A stretch of 64,000 nt of DNA from an uncultured Bacteroidales bacterium (GTDB lineage: Bacteria; Bacteroidota; Bacteroidia; Bacteroidales; P3). The stretch is from contig ONLW01000013.1 in NCBI GenBank assembly GCA_900318835.1, positions 1 through 64,000 on the forward strand. The letters are read 5' to 3'. The notes beneath the pieces were generated by a model that saw nothing but the letters and a program-made list of their open reading frames with translations, made no database searches and had not been told where the DNA came from. Both the position numbers and the translations under genes were made by a program. Below are positions 34,444 to 43,562 of this stretch, piece by piece. The stretch's first letter is position 1. Each line of letters opens with the position of its first letter.

Positions 34444-35268
34444 ATGAAAGAAACGTCGAAAAAAAAGAAGCCGTTCCTCAAGCCGTGGAAGAACCTCGGA
34501 TGGGGGAGGCGCACGTTGCGTGTTGCTTGGATGACGGTAGTGGGAGTGTGGCTTTTTTCCGTGCTGCAGGTGCTGCTGGGCATCGTTTTCAATCCTCCGC
34601 TGACGCCGCTGATGGTGCAGCGTTTCTTCCAGCAACTAGCTGACGACGAGCGTACTGTGCGCTTCGAGCGCGACTATGTGGACATCGACGACATCTCGCC
34701 CAATCTCGTCACCGCCGTGATCTATTCGGAGGACGGCTTGTTTATGTATCACCATGGTTTCGATGTGAAACAGATGAAGATAGCCTTCAAGGAAAACAAG
34801 AGCGGCAAACGCTTTCGCGGAGGCAGCACCATCAGTCAGCAGACGGCCAAGAACGCCTTCCTTCCGCATACGCGCACCATGCTCCGCAAGGGAGCCGAAG
34901 CATACTACACGATGATGATCGAGACCTTCTGGAGCAAGAAGCGCATCATGGAAGTGTATCTGAATATCATTGAGTTCGGCGACGGTATCTATGGTGCCGA
35001 GGCTGCCGCGCAGCACTATTTCGGCCACTCGGCCAAGACCCTCTCGCGCAACGAGGCGGCACAGCTGGCGGCGACGTTGCCGGCACCGCTCAAGCGGAAC
35101 CCCGGACATTCGTCGCCCTACTTCCGCCGCCGCAGTGGCGACATTCAGGGGCGCTTCGGATGGGGTAGGGTGAACCTTGACAATCCCGACCCCAAGAAGC
35201 AGAAGAAATACGACGAAAAACAAGAGACCCTTTGGGACTTTATGAAGTGGTACTATGACAAACGTTGA
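34444..35268 (+). CDS. mtgA: Monofunctional peptidoglycan glycosyltransferase
   Basis: 274 aa from the ATG at 34444. Basic N-terminus, one TM helix (about 27-49), then a GT51 domain: YSEDGLFMYHHGFD with the catalytic Glu, FRGGSTISQQTAKNAFL, KKRIMEVYLNIIEFGDGIYG. It polymerises lipid II into glycan chains at the periplasmic face. No transpeptidase domain, as usual for MtgA. It overlaps xerD by 14 bp. Confidence 0.93.
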   Translation: MKETSKKKKPFLKPWKNLGWGRRTLRVAWMTVVGVWLFSVLQVLLGIVFNPPLTPLMVQRFFQQLADDERTVRFERDYVDIDDISPNLVTAVIYSEDGLFMYHHGFDVKQMKIAFKENKSGKRFRGGSTISQQTAKNAFLPHTRTMLRKGAEAYYTMMIETFWSKKRIMEVYLNIIEFGDGIYGAEAAAQHYFGHSAKTLSRNEAAQLAATLPAPLKRNPGHSSPYFRRRSGDIQGRFGWGRVNLDNPDPKKQKKYDEKQETLWDFMKWYYDKR

Positions 35269-36169
35269 ACAGACCTGGCAGCGCTACCGGCGCGACTTCG
35301 AGACCTACCTCAAACTCGAAAAGGGCCTGGCCGACAACAGTATCCAGGCTTACCTCCGCGATGTGGACCACATGTCCCGTTTCATGGAGGAGCAGAGAGT
35401 TGAGCCTGAGGGTGTTTCGTTGGAGCATTTGCAGCAGCTGTTGAAACTGCTGAACGACACCGGAATTGCCCAGAGCTCCCAGCGAAGGATGATTGCCGGC
35501 TGGCGCATGTTTTTCAAGCATCTGGTCATCGAGGATGCCTTGAAAGACAGTCCCGCCGAGATGCTCGACCTGCCTGTTCGTGCGACCCACCTGCCTGATG
35601 TGCTTAGCGACGAGGATATTACGAAGATTCAGGCTACCTTCGACCTCTCGTTTCCCGACCAGTTTCGCAACAACGTCATCATTGAGGTGCTCTACGGCTG
35701 TGGTTTGCGCGTGTCGGAGCTGGTCAGCCTCAAGATGTCAAATATCTATGCCGACGAGCAGATGCTTCAAGTCATCGGCAAGGGCGACAAGGAGCGCTGG
35801 GTGCCCATCAATCCGTGTGCCCTTGAGATGATGGACATGTACATCCATACTGTCCGCTCGCACTACAACATCAAGCCCGGCGAGGAAAAGTATGTTTTTA
35901 TCAACAGGCTGGGGCGCCATCTCTCTCGCAACTACGTCTTTATGTTTCTGCAACAGGCCGTTAGGGATGCCGGTTTGAACAAGCATGTGAGTCCCCACTC
36001 CTTGCGCCATAGTTTTGCCACCGAACTTGTTGAGAATGGTGCCGACCTCCGTGCCGTACAGGAAATGCTCGGCCATGAAAGTATCTCAACCACAGAAATT
36101 TACACTCATCTTACCCGCGATGCCCTTCGCAATACTATTTCCGCCTACCACCCTCACTACAAAAAATAG
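35255..36169 (+). CDS. xerD: Tyrosine recombinase XerD/XerC type
   Basis: 304 aa. N-terminal SAM-like domain, then the catalytic set: Arg in GCGLRVSELVSL, HSLRHSFAT (H-x2-R), GHESISTTEIYTH (His and Tyr nucleophile). Length and sequence fit the chromosome-dimer resolvase XerD rather than a phage integrase. It acts at dif sites with XerC. Coupled to mtgA; no att-like repeats flank it. Confidence 0.9.
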   Translation: MTNVEQTWQRYRRDFETYLKLEKGLADNSIQAYLRDVDHMSRFMEEQRVEPEGVSLEHLQQLLKLLNDTGIAQSSQRRMIAGWRMFFKHLVIEDALKDSPAEMLDLPVRATHLPDVLSDEDITKIQATFDLSFPDQFRNNVIIEVLYGCGLRVSELVSLKMSNIYADEQMLQVIGKGDKERWVPINPCALEMMDMYIHTVRSHYNIKPGEEKYVFINRLGRHLSRNYVFMFLQQAVRDAGLNKHVSPHSLRHSFATELVENGADLRAVQEMLGHESISTTEIYTHLTRDALRNTISAYHPHYKK

Positions 36170-36213
36170 CTCCTTTAAATCGAGATTTTTTTATCGATTA
36201 AAGAAAAAAGTTG

Positions 36214-36221
36214 TATATTTG
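36214..36221 (+). promoter_or_regulatory. Bacteroidetes -7 box, hydrogenase cluster
   Basis: TATATTTG; transcription from about 36228, giving a leader of about 80 nt before 36310. Confidence 0.65.
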
Positions 36222-36309
36222 CAAATCGGAAAAGGGTAGTGAAAATCATGGATGATACACGATATCAGCTTTTAATATAGAAAAACTATAAACAAAAAAA
36301 GAGAAAAAT

Positions 36310-36609
36310 ATGACTATTAAGGTTTGCGTGGGCAGTTCTTGCCACTTGAAAGGGTCCTACGACGTCATCGAGGCTTTCAAGGCTGTGTTAAAAAAATACG
36401 ACGTGGAGGACGTCGTGGAGTTGCAGGCCAGTTTCTGTCTGGGGCATTGTGCCAAAGGTGTGACAGTGAGTTGTGAGGGTATCGAGGCCGCCGAGAAAGG
36501 TCCGCTGGTGGAACAGACTGACGAGGGATTCATCCTGCATGGGGTCAATGCCGACAATGTCGAGGAGCTGTTCGCAAAAGAAGTCTATCCTAAGATATTC
36601 AACGTATAA
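36310..36609 (+). CDS. Thioredoxin-like [2Fe-2S] ferredoxin
   Basis: 99 aa. Four cluster Cys: C6 and C11 (VCVGSSC), C43 and C47 (FCLGHC), as in NuoE/HndA-type ferredoxins. Likely passes electrons between NAD(P)H-linked or ferredoxin partners and the hydrogenases encoded next. First gene of a four-gene operon that matches the order of the hfs hydrogenase clusters of thermophilic Clostridia. The stop overlaps the following start. Confidence 0.88.
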   Translation: MTIKVCVGSSCHLKGSYDVIEAFKAVLKKYDVEDVVELQASFCLGHCAKGVTVSCEGIEAAEKGPLVEQTDEGFILHGVNADNVEELFAKEVYPKIFNV

Positions 36610-38360
36610 TGTCAGAATATTTGGAATTCAGGCCGGTACAGTGTAAGGACTGTTACCGCTGCTTGCGTGAGTGCCCGGTAAAAGCCATCAATATCAAGGA
36701 TCACCACGCGCAAATCATCGAGGAGCATTGTATCCTGTGCGGCCACTGCACTCAGGTATGTCCGCAGAAGGCCAAGATAGAGCACAGTGAGATAGACGTG
36801 GTGCGGGCCCTGCTGAAGAGCGGTGTCAAGGTTGCCGCCACGGTGGCGCCGTCGTTCATCAGTAGCTTGTGTCAGGTTGACTTTTCCATCCTGCGCATAG
36901 CGCTGGCTAAACTGGGCTTCGCTGTTGCCGAGGAGACCGCTGTGGGTGCACAGGCCGTCACCGAGGAGTACAAGCGTGTGTTGGCCAAGGGCGAGATGCG
37001 GAACTTCATCACCTCGGCCTGTCCCGCCGCTTGCCGCCTCATCCAGATGTACTATCCCAAGGCGTTGCCATACCTGGCCCCTGTCGATTCTCCCATGGTG
37101 GCGCATGCCAAAATGCTGCGCAAGAACGATCCCGACTTGAAGGTGGTCTTCATTGGACCCTGCATTGCCAAGAAGCGCGAGGCCGACGAACACGGCATCG
37201 ATGCTGTGCTCACCTTCGAGGAACTGCTGCGGCTTTTCGGGGAGAATGGCATCGACTTGCAGACCATCAACCGCCTCGCCATCACCGATGATAATTGCGG
37301 TGCCAACCGCGCAAAGGCCTATCCCGCCACGCAGGGCATCATCCGTTCGTTCGATGCGCTGCCCGAGGGCTACCGCTACTTGGCGGTCGACGGTGTGGAC
37401 CGTTTGGCCGAAGTACTGGAGAATATCGAGGCGCTGGATCATACCTTCGTAGAGATGAATGTCTGTCCCGGAGGCTGCATCAACGGCCCCTGTGCCATAG
37501 TGCAAGAGGGTGGCATGATGAAGGCCGAGGCCGACATCAATGCTTATGTGGAGCACGAGATGGCCTCCCGCAAACATACACCCGCTCCTGATGCCGGCGT
37601 GAACCTCGCCTATGCCCACCCTCGTTTGAGGGCCAAGAGCCGTCCTGCCACCGAGAAGGAGATAGAAGAGGTGATGCACCGTACGGGTAAGTTCACCAAG
37701 GAGGACGAGCTGAACTGTGGCGCCTGTGGCTATGCTACCTGTCGAGAGAAGGCGTGGGCTGTGGTCAACGGCTATGCCGATATCGACATCTGCCTGCCCT
37801 ATATGCGCAAGCGTGCCGAGAGTCTCGCCGTCGACATTGTCCACAACTCGCCTGAGGGTGTGATGATTGTCGACCCCGACATGAATATTGTAGACATTAA
37901 TGCGTCGGCTATGAAGATGTTGGGTTTGGGTGGCATCCCCGAGAATGTCCAGGGTCGTCCGGTGGCCGAGAGTTTCCCTCCTATCGACTTCTACAACGCT
38001 TACAACCAGAAGCGCCGTACCGAGAATGCCTGTCTGCGTATTGCTGCCACGGGCCGCTATGTGAGCCTCACTGTCAGCCTCCTCAGCGAGCAGAACCTTC
38101 TCTTCGGTCTGATGAAGGACATTTCGGAGCAGGTGAGCTACGACAAGAAGCTGGAGAAGGTGCGCACCGATACCCTCGCCACCACCGATGAGCTTATTAT
38201 GAAACAGATGCGTGTGGCTCAGGAGATTGCCTCACTGCTTGGTGAGACGACTGCCCAAACCAAAGTGGCGCTCCTCAAGCTGAAAAAGACTCTCTCTGAC
38301 GGTCAAGGGGACCTTGGAGTGGACGGTCGACCCATCGATTGGAAAACCGCTAAAGTATGA
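36609..38360 (+). CDS. Sensory [FeFe]-hydrogenase-like protein with PAS domain
   Basis: 583 aa. N-terminal 2[4Fe-4S] (CKDCYRCLRECP, CILCGHCTQVCP), an H-cluster domain, a Cys-rich FeS domain (CGACGYATCREKA, about 375-400), a PAS domain (about 408-510) and a C-terminal helix. H-cluster loops read TSACPAA, GPCIAKK and VCPGGCINGP. Ala replaces the proton-transfer Cys of TSCCP enzymes, as in group C/HydS sensors such as Thermotoga HydS. So it should sense H2 or redox state rather than evolve H2 efficiently. Confidence 0.88.
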   Translation: MSEYLEFRPVQCKDCYRCLRECPVKAINIKDHHAQIIEEHCILCGHCTQVCPQKAKIEHSEIDVVRALLKSGVKVAATVAPSFISSLCQVDFSILRIALAKLGFAVAEETAVGAQAVTEEYKRVLAKGEMRNFITSACPAACRLIQMYYPKALPYLAPVDSPMVAHAKMLRKNDPDLKVVFIGPCIAKKREADEHGIDAVLTFEELLRLFGENGIDLQTINRLAITDDNCGANRAKAYPATQGIIRSFDALPEGYRYLAVDGVDRLAEVLENIEALDHTFVEMNVCPGGCINGPCAIVQEGGMMKAEADINAYVEHEMASRKHTPAPDAGVNLAYAHPRLRAKSRPATEKEIEEVMHRTGKFTKEDELNCGACGYATCREKAWAVVNGYADIDICLPYMRKRAESLAVDIVHNSPEGVMIVDPDMNIVDINASAMKMLGLGGIPENVQGRPVAESFPPIDFYNAYNQKRRTENACLRIAATGRYVSLTVSLLSEQNLLFGLMKDISEQVSYDKKLEKVRTDTLATTDELIMKQMRVAQEIASLLGETTAQTKVALLKLKKTLSDGQGDLGVDGRPIDWKTAKV

Positions 38361-39520
38361 AACAGCTCTGTGTAGAATACGGATACACCTCGCTGAATCA
38401 CTACGGAGAGGAACTCTGTGGCGACAACGTGGAGATGACTTCTGACGGCGAGTGGACGACTTTGGTGCTGGCCGACGGTTTGGGGAGTGGCGTGAAAGCG
38501 AACATCCTATCCACCCTTACCAGTAAAATCCTCTGCACCATGGTTGCCGGTGGCGCCGACATTGAGGATTGTGTCGGCACCATCATCCAGACACTCCCTG
38601 TCTGCAAAGAGCGTGGTGTGGCCTATAGCACTTTCTCTATCATCCATCTGAACAACGAGGGTAGGGGACACCTTTTTGAATTCGACAACCCCGAGGCTGT
38701 GTGGTACCACAACGGTCACACCTGCGATTTCCCGCGAGCCGAGATGCAGGTTTTCGACAAAAGGGTGTTTGTTACCGAACTGCAGCTCGATGAGGGTGAT
38801 ATGGTCTTCGTTATGAGTGACGGTACCATCCATGCCGGTATCGGCCAGATGCTCAACTTCGGCTGGCAGCGCAAGGAAATCATGGAGCACCTCGACCATA
38901 ACATCGACCCACACATGTCGGCCCGCGCTGCTGCCTGCCTGCTGGCGTCGGCTTGCAACGACCTCTACCTCGACCGTCCCGGCGACGACACCACCGTTGC
39001 CGCCATCCGCATGCGGCCTTCTACGAGGGTCCACATCATGGTCGGCCCACCCGTTGACAAGGAGAAGGACGAGGAATATGTACGCCGTTTCATGAGCGAT
39101 ACCGACAAGCGCATTGTCTGCGGAGGTACCACTTCTCAGGTTGTTGCCCGCTGCATTGGGCGTCAGCTCAAAACCTCTTTCGACTTCCCCGACAAGGAGG
39201 TGCCGCCTATCGGTTTCATCGACGGTATCGACCTTGTCACCGAGGGAGTTATTACCCTCCGTCGCCTCCTCTCACTTTCGGAGAAATACGTCTCCGTCAA
39301 GGATCTCTCGCCTAAGACCTATGCCAAGAAAGACGGGGGCTCCCTGCTTGCCAACATCATCTTCGAGGAAGCCACCCATGTCGACTTCTTCGTTGGACAG
39401 AACGTTAACGCTGCCCATCAGGGGCTGGACATAGATATCACCATGAAACTCAAGCTTGTCGAGCATTTGGCCGACAACCTGAGGAAAATGGGGAAGCAAG
39501 TAACCGTTAATTATGATTAA
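38357..39520 (+). CDS. SpoIIE/PP2C-type phosphatase of the hydrogenase cluster
   Basis: 387 aa. Residues about 1-220: PP2C-like fold with LADGLGSGVKANIL, VMSDGTIHAGIG and GDDTTVAAI (metal-binding Asp). The C-terminal 160 residues (VRRFMSDTDKRIVCGGTTSQVVAR, VTEGVITLRRLLSL) form a second domain known from hydrogenase clusters. It likely dephosphorylates a Ser/Thr target as the output of the sensory hydrogenase; no matching kinase is in the window. Overlaps the sensor gene by 4 bp. Confidence 0.85.
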   Translation: MKQLCVEYGYTSLNHYGEELCGDNVEMTSDGEWTTLVLADGLGSGVKANILSTLTSKILCTMVAGGADIEDCVGTIIQTLPVCKERGVAYSTFSIIHLNNEGRGHLFEFDNPEAVWYHNGHTCDFPRAEMQVFDKRVFVTELQLDEGDMVFVMSDGTIHAGIGQMLNFGWQRKEIMEHLDHNIDPHMSARAAACLLASACNDLYLDRPGDDTTVAAIRMRPSTRVHIMVGPPVDKEKDEEYVRRFMSDTDKRIVCGGTTSQVVARCIGRQLKTSFDFPDKEVPPIGFIDGIDLVTEGVITLRRLLSLSEKYVSVKDLSPKTYAKKDGGSLLANIIFEEATHVDFFVGQNVNAAHQGLDIDITMKLKLVEHLADNLRKMGKQVTVNYD

Positions 39521-39522
39521 TT

Positions 39523-41004
39523 ATGGAACAGAAATTGTTTGATACCAATGTACAATGGATTAAGTACAAGGTCCTCAAGGAGGTAATCCGCCGCGCCTAC
39601 GACGGTGGTCTCGAGGAGGCTTATCTAGAGATACCGAAGATTATCAGTCCGGGTCCCAAGTCGGAGCTCAACTGCTGCATTTACAAGGAGCGTGCCATTG
39701 TTCAGGAGCGCATCCACATGGTTATGGGTGGCGACAAGTCGAACCCCAACCCTGTGCAGGTGATGGAGACCGCCTGCGACGAGTGTCCCGCTGCCGGCAT
39801 GCTTGTCACCGAGGCCTGCCGCGGTTGCATGATGCACTCCTGCAAGGAGGTCTGTCCCAAGGGGGCGATTACCATCGTCAACCACCGCTGCCATATCGAC
39901 AAGGAGAAGTGCATCGAGTGCGGCAAATGCGCCGCCGCCTGTCCATACAGCGCCATCATTGCCCAGAAGCGTCCCTGCATCAAGAGTTGCAAGGTGAAAG
40001 CCCTCTCTATCCGACCGGAGGACGACAAGGCTGTTATCGACAACCAGAAGTGCATTTCCTGCGGCGCCTGCGTGGTCAGCTGCCCCTTCGGCGCCATTAC
40101 CGACCGCTCGCTGGTGCTGGACATCATTGATATGTTGAAACAGTCGGAGGAGAACAGCAGCTACCGCGTCTATGCCGTTGTAGCTCCCGCCATTGTCGGT
40201 CAGTGCCGCTTTGGGCGCATCGAGCAGGTGGTTACTGCCATCAAGCGCCTCGGATTCCACCAGGTGGTAGAGGCCGCGCTGGGTGCCGACATTACCCTAT
40301 ACACCGAGGCCCGGGAGATTCAGCACAAACTGGGAACGCAGACGTCCCCGTCTGCAAACCAAGCCGTAATGACCACCTCCTGCTGCCCCGCATTCGTGCG
40401 TTTCATCGAGACCAACTTCCCCGAGTTCAAGGACGCCATCTCCACCTCGCCCTCGCCGATGATTACCACTGCCCGCCTCATCAAGCGTAGCGACCCGAGC
40501 GCCAAGGTGGTGTTCATCGGCCCGTGCGCCGCCAAGAAGTTCGAGTACACCCTCGAGAAGACCGGGGGAATGATTGACAGCGTGATGAGCTTCGAGGAGC
40601 TACAGGCTTTCCTTGATGCCCGTGGTATCGACACAACGCAGTGCGAGGATACCTTCTTGGACAACGCCTCTTTCTATGGCCGCATTTTCGCCAAGAGCGG
40701 TGGTATTGCCCAGGGGGTGGCACATGTGGCTGAGAAGCTTGGTATCGAGGGTGTAAAGCCTGTTGTAATGAACGGTATCGACCAGTGCCGTCAGCACCTT
40801 GCGCTGTTGCGCGCGAAGAAGGAAACGGCCAACTTCTTCGAGGGAATGGCCTGCGACGGTGGCTGCGTGGGTGGCCCGCTGAGTATCACTCGTTCGCCGA
40901 AGAACGTCTTCGATGTTGACCAATACGGCAATTCAGCCAAAGAGAAAGACATCGACGGGTCGCTGCGGCTTTACGAGATGGGGATAACCGAAGGGGGGCT
41001 CTAA
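39523..41004 (+). CDS. [FeFe]-hydrogenase, group B type
   Basis: 493 aa. Several Fe-S motifs (CDECP, CRGCMMHSCKEVCP, CIECGKCAAACP, CISCGACVVSCP), then the H-cluster domain: MTTSCCPAF (283-291), FIGPCAAKK (331-339) and MACDGGCVGG (442-451). All H-cluster Cys are present, so it should be catalytic, releasing or using H2 in fermentation. Residues GTQTSPSANQ just before the first motif come from a GCAGACG hairpin repeat (40338-40355) and look inserted. Maturases HydEFG are not in the window. Confidence 0.92.
   Translation: MEQKLFDTNVQWIKYKVLKEVIRRAYDGGLEEAYLEIPKIISPGPKSELNCCIYKERAIVQERIHMVMGGDKSNPNPVQVMETACDECPAAGMLVTEACRGCMMHSCKEVCPKGAITIVNHRCHIDKEKCIECGKCAAACPYSAIIAQKRPCIKSCKVKALSIRPEDDKAVIDNQKCISCGACVVSCPFGAITDRSLVLDIIDMLKQSEENSSYRVYAVVAPAIVGQCRFGRIEQVVTAIKRLGFHQVVEAALGADITLYTEAREIQHKLGTQTSPSANQAVMTTSCCPAFVRFIETNFPEFKDAISTSPSPMITTARLIKRSDPSAKVVFIGPCAAKKFEYTLEKTGGMIDSVMSFEELQAFLDARGIDTTQCEDTFLDNASFYGRIFAKSGGIAQGVAHVAEKLGIEGVKPVVMNGIDQCRQHLALLRAKKETANFFEGMACDGGCVGGPLSITRSPKNVFDVDQYGNSAKEKDIDGSLRLYEMGITEGGL
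40338..40355. repeat. GCAGACG hairpin inside the hydrogenase gene
   Basis: GCAGACG-TCCC-CGTCTGC; it differs by one loop base from the hairpin at 18968-18985. It encodes QTSPSA in frame. Confidence 0.85.
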
Positions 41005-41185
41005 CCGAAAAAAAAGAAGTGCGGATGTGGCAGCTGGCTTCTCCTGAGGGAGGGGTTGGCTGCTATCCTTATGCCCACCTCTTGGGACTTCTTGGGGGAG
41101 GGTGCCTCATTCACATCCCCTATTTCGGTGAGTAGGGTAGGGGTAAAAAATGAGGCGCACAGGAATGGTCAACCTCGCACAAAGC

Positions 41186-41243
41186 ACCTACCAAATACCT
41201 ACCAACTCCTTACCAACTCCTACCATGGTAGGTGTTGGTGGGT
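41186..41243. repeat. Intergenic palindrome/11-bp repeat element, copy 5
   Basis: TACCAAATACC, TACCAACTCCT, TACCAACTCCT, then ACCATGGTAGGTG. The next 70 bp (41244-41300) also match the sequence after copy 6. The stretch 41301-41535 is AT-rich with no gene. Confidence 0.9.
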
Positions 41244-41535
41244 CTTTCGTTATGTTAAAATTGGTCGTTTTAACGTTTGTTATGAAAGTTTGACGGTCAT
41301 TTGAGGGGAGGATCGGTTCTGTAGAAGGGTTCAAATTTGAGGGATCGAATTGAAAAAAATTAAGGAATAAATGTGTGTTTTTTTTAAAAGTTTTAAGGCT
41401 GAAAAGACGCCAAAAGATAAAGTTAATTCCGTTTTATATCGATAAAAAAGTTTCGATTTGAAAAATTTTATTGTTGAATATCAGAGATATGAGAAAAAAA
41501 ATTGAAAAAAAATTTGGTAGATAGAATTTATTTTG

Positions 41536-41543
41536 TATTTTTG
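41536..41543 (+). promoter_or_regulatory. Bacteroidetes -7 box, 4-hydroxybutyrate operon
   Basis: TATTTTTG about 50 bp before the riboswitch. The leader to abfD is about 550 nt. Confidence 0.7.
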
Positions 41544-41589
41544 CCCCCGATTTCGAAAGAGAAGAGTACATTGAAGGACGAGTAGAGAG

Positions 41590-41835
41590 ACAGACTGTGA
41601 GGTGCCTAGGGGCCGTGGCTTACTACAGCGCGGTTGCCTGGGTGAAAAGGGAATCACGTGGAAATCGTGAGCTGACGCGCAACTGTAAAGTCTGCGACTG
41701 AAGTGGAGCAAACGACCATTCGGTCCAAGATTGCCGATGTGCATTATGTCATTGGGGGTTACTACACCTCTGAGAAGGCGCACAAAGGCGGACAAGCCAG
41801 GAGACCTGCCACACGGGGATAGGCAAATCTTTCGC
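41590..41835 (+). promoter_or_regulatory. Cobalamin riboswitch upstream of abfD
   Basis: Conserved core AAAAGGGAATCACGTGGAAA then TCGTGAGCTGACGCGCAACT and GTAA (41645-41688), 3' box GCCAGGAGACCTGCC (41796-41810), and TTTCGCGG just after. P1 can form from CTGTG near 41593 with CACAC near 41811. These are the defining cobalamin riboswitch elements. No B12 gene stands between it and abfD. Confidence 0.95.
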
Positions 41836-42015
41836 GGTTACAAGAGTATTTGCTAATGAGAAGAACAATTAATGTGTTAATGCGTAATGGTGTTAACGCA
41901 TTGGTGGTTGTGTCGACATGAGTTGTGTGTAGCGACGTTTTATGGGTGTATTGTGCCCAGATGTCATCTCATTAGAATGTTTTAGTCTTTTACTTTTGTT
42001 TATAGATAATGAACG

Positions 42016-42062
42016 CCGTTCCCTGTAGCACCTCGCTGTTGCATGGAACGGTAATTTTTTAG
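42016..42062 (+). terminator. Terminator-like hairpin before abfD, candidate expression platform
   Basis: CCGTTCC (42016-42022) pairs with GGAACGG (42045-42051), followed by TAATTTTTTAG. It lies 40 bp before the abfD ATG and about 180 nt after the riboswitch. Since the operon must be read through, a regulated terminator is likely. An octamer-family-like stretch (AATGTGTTAATGCGT, 41874-41888) and its partner AACGCATT lie between them. Confidence 0.6.
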
Positions 42063-42102
42063 TTCATAATTACTTAATAAACAATTAAAATTCTTAAACG
42101 TT

Positions 42103-43551
42103 ATGATGACAAGAGACCAATACATTGAAAGTCTTCGCAAGATGAAGATGAACGTCTGGTACATGGGCGAGAAAATCGACAACCCCGTCGACCATCCGAT
42201 GATCCGCCCGTCGCTGAACTCGGTGGCTATGACCTACTGGCTGGCCGAGCAGCCCGAGTATCAAGATATTATGACTGCCGTAAGCAACCTTACCGGCAAG
42301 CGTATCAACCGCTTCTGCCATCTGCACCAGAGCACCGAGGACCTGGTGAACAAGGTGAAGATGCAGCGTCTCTGCGGCCAGAAGACTGCCGCCTGCTTCC
42401 AGCGTTGCGTGGGCATGGATGCCTTCAACGCCATCTACAGCACCACCTACGAAATCGACCAGAAATACGGCACGGAGTATCACAAACGCTTCACCGAATA
42501 CCTTAAATATGTTCAGGACAATGACCTGACCATCGACGGCGCCATGACCGACCCGAAGGGCGACCGTAGCCTCAGCCCCAGCAAGCAGGCCGACCCCGAC
42601 CTGTTCCTCCACATCGCCGAGATTCGTCCCGACGGTATCGTTGTTCGCGGTGCCAAGGCCCACCAGACCGGCGCTGTGAACAGTCACGAGCACCTCATCA
42701 TGCCCACCCAGGCCATGAAAGAGGAAGACAAAGCCTATGCCGTGAGTTTCGCTATCCCCACCGACGCCGAGGGCATCACCATGATCTACGGTCGCCAGAG
42801 CTGCGACACCCGCAAACTTGAGGAGTGGCACGACATCGACCTCGGCAACTCGCAGTTTGGCGGTCACGAGGCTCTCGTCATCTTCGACAATGTGTTCATC
42901 CCCAACGACCGCGTCTTCATGTGTCAGGAGTACGACTTCGCCGGCATGATGGTGGAGCGCTTCGCCGGCTACCACCGCCAGAGCTACGGTGGCTGCAAGG
43001 TGGGCGTGGGCGACGTGCTTATCGGTGCCGCCGCATTGGCCGCCGAGGCCAACGGTGTGCCCAAGGCCAGCCACATCAAGGACAAAATCATCGAGATGAC
43101 CCACCTCAACGAGACCCTTTACAGCTGCGGCATCGCCTGCTCGTGCGAGGGTTGCAAGATGGCTGCCGGCAACTACATGATCAACCTGCTGCTGGCCAAC
43201 GTCTGCAAGCAGAACGTCACCCGCCTGCCCTACGAAATCGCCCGTTTGGCCGAGGATATCGCCGGCGGCCTGATGGTCACCATGCCCAGCGAGGCCGACC
43301 TGCGCAGCAAGGAAATCGGCCACTATGTGGAGAAGTACCTCAAGGCTTCGCCCGATTACACCACCGAGGAGCGCATGCGCATCCTGCGCCTCATCGAGAA
43401 CCTGACGCTCGGCACCGCCGCCGTCGGCTACCGCACCGAGAGCATGCACGGCGCCGGCTCGCCCCAGGCCCAGCGCATCATGATCAGCCGCCAGAGCGAC
43501 CTCGAAGCAAAGAAGAAACTGGCCAAGGACATCGCCAAAATCAAGAAGTAA
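42103..43551 (+). CDS. abfD: 4-hydroxybutyryl-CoA dehydratase / vinylacetyl-CoA isomerase
   Basis: 482 aa. Converts 4-hydroxybutyryl-CoA to crotonyl-CoA with FAD and a [4Fe-4S] cluster. The cluster ligands are visible: C98 and C102 (AACFQRC), H291 and C298 (YHRQSYGGC), matching C99, C103, H292 and C299 of the Clostridium aminobutyricum enzyme. The enzyme uses no cobalamin, yet its gene follows a cobalamin riboswitch. First gene of a four-gene pathway operon. Followed by a 22-bp tandem repeat region. Confidence 0.96.
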   Translation: MMTRDQYIESLRKMKMNVWYMGEKIDNPVDHPMIRPSLNSVAMTYWLAEQPEYQDIMTAVSNLTGKRINRFCHLHQSTEDLVNKVKMQRLCGQKTAACFQRCVGMDAFNAIYSTTYEIDQKYGTEYHKRFTEYLKYVQDNDLTIDGAMTDPKGDRSLSPSKQADPDLFLHIAEIRPDGIVVRGAKAHQTGAVNSHEHLIMPTQAMKEEDKAYAVSFAIPTDAEGITMIYGRQSCDTRKLEEWHDIDLGNSQFGGHEALVIFDNVFIPNDRVFMCQEYDFAGMMVERFAGYHRQSYGGCKVGVGDVLIGAAALAAEANGVPKASHIKDKIIEMTHLNETLYSCGIACSCEGCKMAAGNYMINLLLANVCKQNVTRLPYEIARLAEDIAGGLMVTMPSEADLRSKEIGHYVEKYLKASPDYTTEERMRILRLIENLTLGTAAVGYRTESMHGAGSPQAQRIMISRQSDLEAKKKLAKDIAKIKK

Positions 43552-43562
43552 AAACGTGTGGC

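Noticed and set aside
35255..36169. Phage or ICE integrase marking a mobile element
   Set aside because: The sequence and length fit XerD, it overlaps mtgA in an ordinary operon, and no att-like repeats or cargo genes flank it.
36609..38360. Second catalytic hydrogenase
   Set aside because: The proton-transfer Cys is replaced by Ala (TSACPAA), the third H-cluster loop is altered, and a PAS domain is attached, so a sensor is more likely.
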